Shown: one piece after another, positions 60,245 to 64,000 of the stretch
Layout: every line of letters begins with the position of its first letter
Position numbering within the stretch: position 1 is the first letter of the stretch
Origin: Myxococcales bacterium
Lineage (GTDB): Bacteria > Myxococcota_A > Polyangia > Polyangiales > Polyangiaceae
Direction of reading: 5' to 3'
NCBI GenBank assembly: GCA_903642325.1
Contig: CAHJWM010000013.1
Span: 47,010 to 111,009, forward strand
Length of the DNA: 64,000 bases
Made by a program: the position numbers and the translations under genes
Notes under the pieces: generated by a model
The model's input: only the letters and a program-made list of their open reading frames with translations
Database searches by the model: none
Told to the model about the DNA's origin: nothing

Positions 60245-63130
60245 ATGCCGGCAGACGACGAAGCCCTTGCGGCACCCGAGCCCGCGGCTAGCGCAGCGCT
60301 CGCCGCCGTCGACGCAGAACCGTACGAAGGCGAACACGAGCCCTCGCCAGAAGCGCTCATCCCCAAGGGCAATCGCTTGCGGCCCAGGTGGTTCTATGTG
60401 GCCGCCGCTTCGTTGCTGCCGTTGTTCTTGCTCATGGCCAGCGACCGACATTTCGCTCTCAGCGTACCGCTCGGCGCGGGCACACTGCTGTTCGCCGCGT
60501 ACGCTTTGCTCTCTGCGCTCGGCACGCTCGACGATCCCGGATCGGAAGAGTCCGGCGCGGAGCACGTCTCATTGCGCGCGCTCGCACCGCGGCTCGTCGA
60601 GACTGGCGGCGCCCTAGTTGCAGTGGTTTTCGCCTTGCGCTTGGCCGTCGGCGGCGCCTTGCCGAGCCCCGTGCTCGCGGCGGCGCTGCTCGTCACCGGG
60701 TCGCTCGTTTGGCTATTGATTGCGCTCTGCCGGCTGAGCGAGGCGTCGCACATTTTCGAGCTTGGCAGCGCGCGTTGGTTCGCGCGGCGTGGCTTCTGGC
60801 TCGTGCTTTCGAACATCCTGCTCTATGTGCCACGGCTCGGCAGTTACTCACTGAGTGACCCGTGGGAAGCTCACTACGCCGAGGTCGCACGCGAAATGCT
60901 AGCGCGGGACGACTGGATTTCGCTGTGGTGGGCCCAAGACGGCTGGTTCTGGTCCAAACCCGTGCTCGACTTTTGGCTGCAAGCGCTAGGCTTTTCGCTC
61001 ACTGGCGTGCACTACATGCCCGACCAAGTGCTGGCGAGCGCCGGCTTGGGTCTGAGCCCGGCGCCCGAATGGCCAGCACGCGTGCCCATCTTCTTGCTCA
61101 CGGTGCTGGCTACGTACCTGTTGTACAAGGCGGTGGAAAAGGCGTTCGGTGGCCGCGCCGGGTTCCTTGCCGGGCTGGTGCTGACGACCGCGCCGTATTG
61201 GTACCTGATCGCGCATCAGAGCATGACGGACATGCCCTACGTCGCGCCACTGACCGCAGCCTTGGCCTTGGTGGTGCTTGGCCTGCGCACCGAGCCCGAG
61301 CGGCGCGTTCGTAGCGTCGCTCTACGCGTGCGAACGCGCGTGCTGCGCTTGTCGGGATTTCATTTGCTGTTCGGCGCAATCCTGCTCAGCGTCTTGCCCC
61401 AAGTGGTCTATCTGCTGACGCGCAACGTCACGCTGCAACTTTCTTTGCCGCATTTCGGCTTTCGTTGGCATCTGGACGAATTCTTTTCTGGTTCCGGCGG
61501 CGGCAACTGTGGTCTGCCCGGCAACGAGCCGTGCCAATGGGCAGAGCCGGCCAATCGCATATTCGAGCCCGCGCTCGCGGCTTTGGTTTGGGGGGGCGCA
61601 CTCGGTTTGCTCTTGTTCGTGAACCGCGGCGAGCGCCGGTTGCAAAGGCTATACTTTTTGGGCGCCTGGTATTTCACGGCGTTGTCCACACTGAGCAAAG
61701 GCGCGCCAGGCCTCGTGCTCCCGATCACGATCGCGCTCGTTGGGGTCGGCGCCGCTCGCCGCTACAAAGACTTCGCGCGGCTCGAGCTGGTCGGCCTCGC
61801 GCTGGTCGTCGCCTGCGTGTGTTTGCCTTGGTACGTGCAAATGTATATGCGCCACGGCCCGCCGTTCACCGACCGGCTCCTGTTCCACGACATGTACAAG
61901 CGCGCCTTCGTGCACGTGCACGACACGAACACCGGCGACGACGTCAGCTTTCGCTACTATGTGTGGCAGCTCGGCTACGGACTGTTTCCTTGGGCGGGTT
62001 TCGGTGCGGCCGGGCTCTTGTGGTGGCTCCGCTACCAGCCTGCCCTTCTCTCACAGGATAGCGGCGGCCAAGCCGAGGCGGCCCAGGCCGAGGTCATGGC
62101 GTTCATGGCGCTGTGGTTCGCGCTTGCCTTCGGCATGTTCACGATCACGCTGACCAAGTTTCATCACTACGCGCTACCGACGGTCCCGCCCATTGCCGCG
62201 GTCACGGGCGTCTTGCTCGACCGCGCCTTCGGCACGGCGCCGCTCACACGCGAGCGTCGCGATCTACCGCGTTACCTGTTCGGCCTCGCCACGAGCGCGC
62301 TCTTGCTGGTGTACGGCGCATCACGCTTTTTTACGGGCGCGTTCAATGGGCAGCTAATGGGTGGGCGGCCGCTGAGCGCAGCGCCATTCCTGGCTGTCAC
62401 CTGCTTGGCCTGCGGCTGCGGGCTGGCCTGGCTTACCGTGCGGCGCGTCGGTCACGTCGCCCGCGCAAGCAGCGACGCTGGCTACGAGAGCGCGGCGCTC
62501 GGTTTCCTCGGCATCGCTTCGGCCGTACCCGTCGTGTTGGTCGGTCGAGACCTATTTAGCACCGTCGCCGGCGATATCGACGGACCCGCACGCTTGATGC
62601 ACCTCTTCACATACAATTACCGCCGCGCTTGGCCCGCCGATTCACGGGACTTTTCCGGGATTTTGACCGCGTTTACGCTCGTCTGCGCCGCGCTCTCCAT
62701 CGGCCTGGCTTGGCCGTCGTTCCGCCGCCATGCGCTCGCCCTGTTCGCACTGGTGGCCGTAGTGTGGACCGCCTGGGGCATCGATGTGTATCTGATCGCG
62801 GCGGCGCCGCATTGGGGCCAGCGCGAGACCATCTTTGCCTATTACGCGGCCCGTAAAGGTCCAGGAGAGCCGTTTGTCGCTTATCAAATGAATTGGAAGG
62901 GCGAAAATTTTTATACGGGCAATCGCCTGCCCGCGTTCGTGTCGACCGGAGCTAAGTTCAAAAGCTGGATCGCGGAACAGAAGGCCAATGGCGTATCGGT
63001 GATGTTCTTCACCACCGAACACAGTCGCATCAGCTCACTGAAGAACGAGCTCGGAACGGTGAAAGCTTTCACGCTCCTAACCGGCCGCGAGCTGAACAAC
63101 AAATTCACGCTCGCGCGCGTCGAGCTTTGA
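60245..63130 (+). CDS. GT39-type (PMT/ArnT-like) membrane glycosyltransferase
   Basis: 961 residues, long for the family, with 16 or more helices. The GT-C signature loop after the first major helix reads YSLSDPWEAHYAEVAREML (acidic Asp/Glu motif), followed by a periplasmic insert with paired Cys (NCGLPGNEPCQW) and a C-terminal soluble domain (WKGENFYTGNRLPAF). The N-terminal 50 residues are Ala/Glu/Pro-rich. Family enzymes take sugars from polyprenyl phosphates and transfer them outside to lipid A, proteins or glycans. A UbiA-type polyprenyl donor enzyme lies in the window, but any link between the two is speculative. Confidence 0.9.
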   Translation: MPADDEALAAPEPAASAALAAVDAEPYEGEHEPSPEALIPKGNRLRPRWFYVAAASLLPLFLLMASDRHFALSVPLGAGTLLFAAYALLSALGTLDDPGSEESGAEHVSLRALAPRLVETGGALVAVVFALRLAVGGALPSPVLAAALLVTGSLVWLLIALCRLSEASHIFELGSARWFARRGFWLVLSNILLYVPRLGSYSLSDPWEAHYAEVAREMLARDDWISLWWAQDGWFWSKPVLDFWLQALGFSLTGVHYMPDQVLASAGLGLSPAPEWPARVPIFLLTVLATYLLYKAVEKAFGGRAGFLAGLVLTTAPYWYLIAHQSMTDMPYVAPLTAALALVVLGLRTEPERRVRSVALRVRTRVLRLSGFHLLFGAILLSVLPQVVYLLTRNVTLQLSLPHFGFRWHLDEFFSGSGGGNCGLPGNEPCQWAEPANRIFEPALAALVWGGALGLLLFVNRGERRLQRLYFLGAWYFTALSTLSKGAPGLVLPITIALVGVGAARRYKDFARLELVGLALVVACVCLPWYVQMYMRHGPPFTDRLLFHDMYKRAFVHVHDTNTGDDVSFRYYVWQLGYGLFPWAGFGAAGLLWWLRYQPALLSQDSGGQAEAAQAEVMAFMALWFALAFGMFTITLTKFHHYALPTVPPIAAVTGVLLDRAFGTAPLTRERRDLPRYLFGLATSALLLVYGASRFFTGAFNGQLMGGRPLSAAPFLAVTCLACGCGLAWLTVRRVGHVARASSDAGYESAALGFLGIASAVPVVLVGRDLFSTVAGDIDGPARLMHLFTYNYRRAWPADSRDFSGILTAFTLVCAALSIGLAWPSFRRHALALFALVAVVWTAWGIDVYLIAAAPHWGQRETIFAYYAARKGPGEPFVAYQMNWKGENFYTGNRLPAFVSTGAKFKSWIAEQKANGVSVMFFTTEHSRISSLKNELGTVKAFTLLTGRELNNKFTLARVEL

Positions 63131-63145
63131 GAGTCGGGTCGGGGC

Positions 63146-63592
63146 TCAAGCCTTTATTTCGTAGTCGACCATGCGCACGCCGCGGCGCGCCTTTTCGGCT
63201 TCGGTCGCGACGCGTAGCTTCTCGTACAGCTCGACCACGTCGGCCTTGATCTCATGCACATCGAGCTCGGGCGTGCTCTTGTCGAATGTCTTGAGTAGCA
63301 AATTCCCGGTGCCGAGAAGGCGCTGACCAAAGGGTCGGTCCACCGTGTAATCCGCAATGCGATACAGATCGATCTGCTCCAGGCGTTTCGAGAGCACGCC
63401 GGACTCGACGACGATCCTGCGCGTGGTCACGCGGTACAGCTTGGAGCCGCGTTGCCACCAGCGTGGCAAGAGCCACAGCCCGAGCGTGAGGATCGACAGG
63501 GCTAAAATCCCCAGGCTCGGCACGAGCGCGGGGCGACCCTCGAACAGGATCTCTTCCCCCGCGTGATCGCTCTCTGCCGGGTACGTTTGCAC
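63146..63592 (-). CDS. Membrane-associated PH-domain protein (YdbS/bPH2-like)
   Basis: 148 residues. After EEILFEGRP come two hydrophobic segments (about 24-44), then the bacterial PH fold with YRVTTRRIVVESGVLSKRLEQIDLYRIADYTVDR, typical of bPH2/YdbS proteins, and a helical end. Function not known for most members; they are membrane-linked and may bind lipid or partner proteins. It runs upstream of the stop of the GT39 gene, converging on it with 15 bp between stops. Confidence 0.88.
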   Translation of the reverse strand: MQTYPAESDHAGEEILFEGRPALVPSLGILALSILTLGLWLLPRWWQRGSKLYRVTTRRIVVESGVLSKRLEQIDLYRIADYTVDRPFGQRLLGTGNLLLKTFDKSTPELDVHEIKADVVELYEKLRVATEAEKARRGVRMVDYEIKA

Positions 63593-63617
63593 TGCGATCG
63601 ACTCCCGAGCGACCGGT

Positions 63618-64000
63618 TCAGGCCCGCAGCAGGCGCTCGAGCTCTTCCTTGATCATTGCCTCGGCGAGCGCGGGGACGACCTCCCACACCACTTGCTCGA
63701 CGACCTCGCGGGACAGCGCGAGGACGGCTTCGATCTGGGAGCCGCTCAGGCCGAGACCACCAAGCTTGCCAGCAAATTCGGCAGGCAACGCGGCGGCGGA
63801 CGCGGAGGGCGGGGTGGGGCTCGCGGCAGCGGCCGGGCTCGAGCCGACGTCCACCGACGCCGCACTGGTCATCGTCGTTCGAACCGGGGGTGGCGCGGGC
63901 GCGGGCGCGGGCGCCGCGACCGCCGGAGCCGCGACCGCACCATAAGCGAGCGTTTGCACTCGCGGGCGGCCTGCGTCCGGTAGGTGGCTCGCCGCGGCGG
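63618..64000 (-). CDS. C-terminal part of a myxobacterial-type regulator (partial)
   Basis: The frame runs off the right edge, with no stop up to 64000; a GTG at 63959 is an in-frame alternative start. The visible 127 residues are a Pro/Ala-rich linker with APAPAP runs, then a helical end (ALSREVVEQVVWEVVPALAE, then AMIKEELERLLRA). I recall this VVWEVVPxLAE(x)xIxxE pattern from C-terminal tails of myxobacterial response regulators and related regulators, so an N-terminal receiver or other sensor domain may lie outside the window. It is 25 bp upstream of the PH-domain gene, in the same direction. Confidence 0.6.
   Translation of the reverse strand, partial: AAASHLPDAGRPRVQTLAYGAVAAPAVAAPAPAPAPPPVRTTMTSAASVDVGSSPAAAASPTPPSASAAALPAEFAGKLGGLGLSGSQIEAVLALSREVVEQVVWEVVPALAEAMIKEELERLLRA

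Noticed and set aside
1..64000. Insertion sequences, prophage genes or attachment sites
   Set aside because: No transposase, integrase or terminal repeats were seen; the only tRNA gene has no duplicated 3' end nearby.

Overview
The window reads as chromosome from a high-GC Gram-negative bacterium, most likely a myxobacterium (Myxococcota, perhaps a Sorangium/Polyangium relative). The basis is the combination of a eukaryote-like Ser/Thr kinase with a C-terminal membrane anchor, an AgmX/PglI-type protein, an FHA-GGDEF protein, very GC-rich codon use, large Ala/Pro-rich lipoproteins and a long, dispersed exopolysaccharide locus. This placement is inference from gene content; no rRNA is present. 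The only RNA gene seen is a tRNA-Ala(GGC).

Layout. 1-2.1 kb: end of an unknown gene, a Ser/Thr kinase, a small membrane protein and tRNA-Ala. 2.3-46.6 kb: a very large Wzx/Wzy-type exopolysaccharide locus, interrupted by strand switches. It holds sugar-nucleotide genes (galE, UDP-xylose synthase, UDP-glucose dehydrogenase), at least eight glycosyltransferases, a priming phosphoglycosyltransferase, a WecG/TagA-type transferase, four stand-alone or fused left-handed beta-helix (LbH) acyltransferase domains, a membrane O-acyltransferase, Wzx, Wzy, two Wzz-type proteins, a short OPX protein, an outer-membrane beta-barrel, a GH44 glycosidase and a di-heme peroxidase. 46.7-64 kb: mostly general functions (UbiA-type prenyltransferase, response regulator, TldD, pyrophosphatase, ValRS, envelope proteins, AgmX-like protein, FHA-GGDEF diguanylate cyclase, GT39-type membrane transferase, PH-domain protein).

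How it works together (inference). UDP-Glc is turned into UDP-Gal, UDP-GlcA and UDP-Xyl. The priming enzyme (13728-15581) loads the first sugar phosphate on undecaprenyl phosphate, and cytoplasmic transferases extend the unit. Wzx flips it, Wzy polymerises it, Wzz-type proteins set chain length, and a short OPX lipoprotein plus a separate beta-barrel could form a composite export channel.

Two points look new. First, the priming enzyme carries an N-terminal tandem 24-residue repeat with the spacing of the MshEN c-di-GMP-binding domain, which would put c-di-GMP control on the committed step. Second, 40.8-46.6 kb encodes an LbH-FkbH fusion, an LbH-ACP fusion, a phosphopantetheinyl transferase and a tandem alpha/beta-hydrolase whose second domain has a Cys at the nucleophile elbow. 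This looks like a self-contained, carrier-protein-dependent pathway that could attach glyceryl (or another acyl) groups to the polysaccharide.
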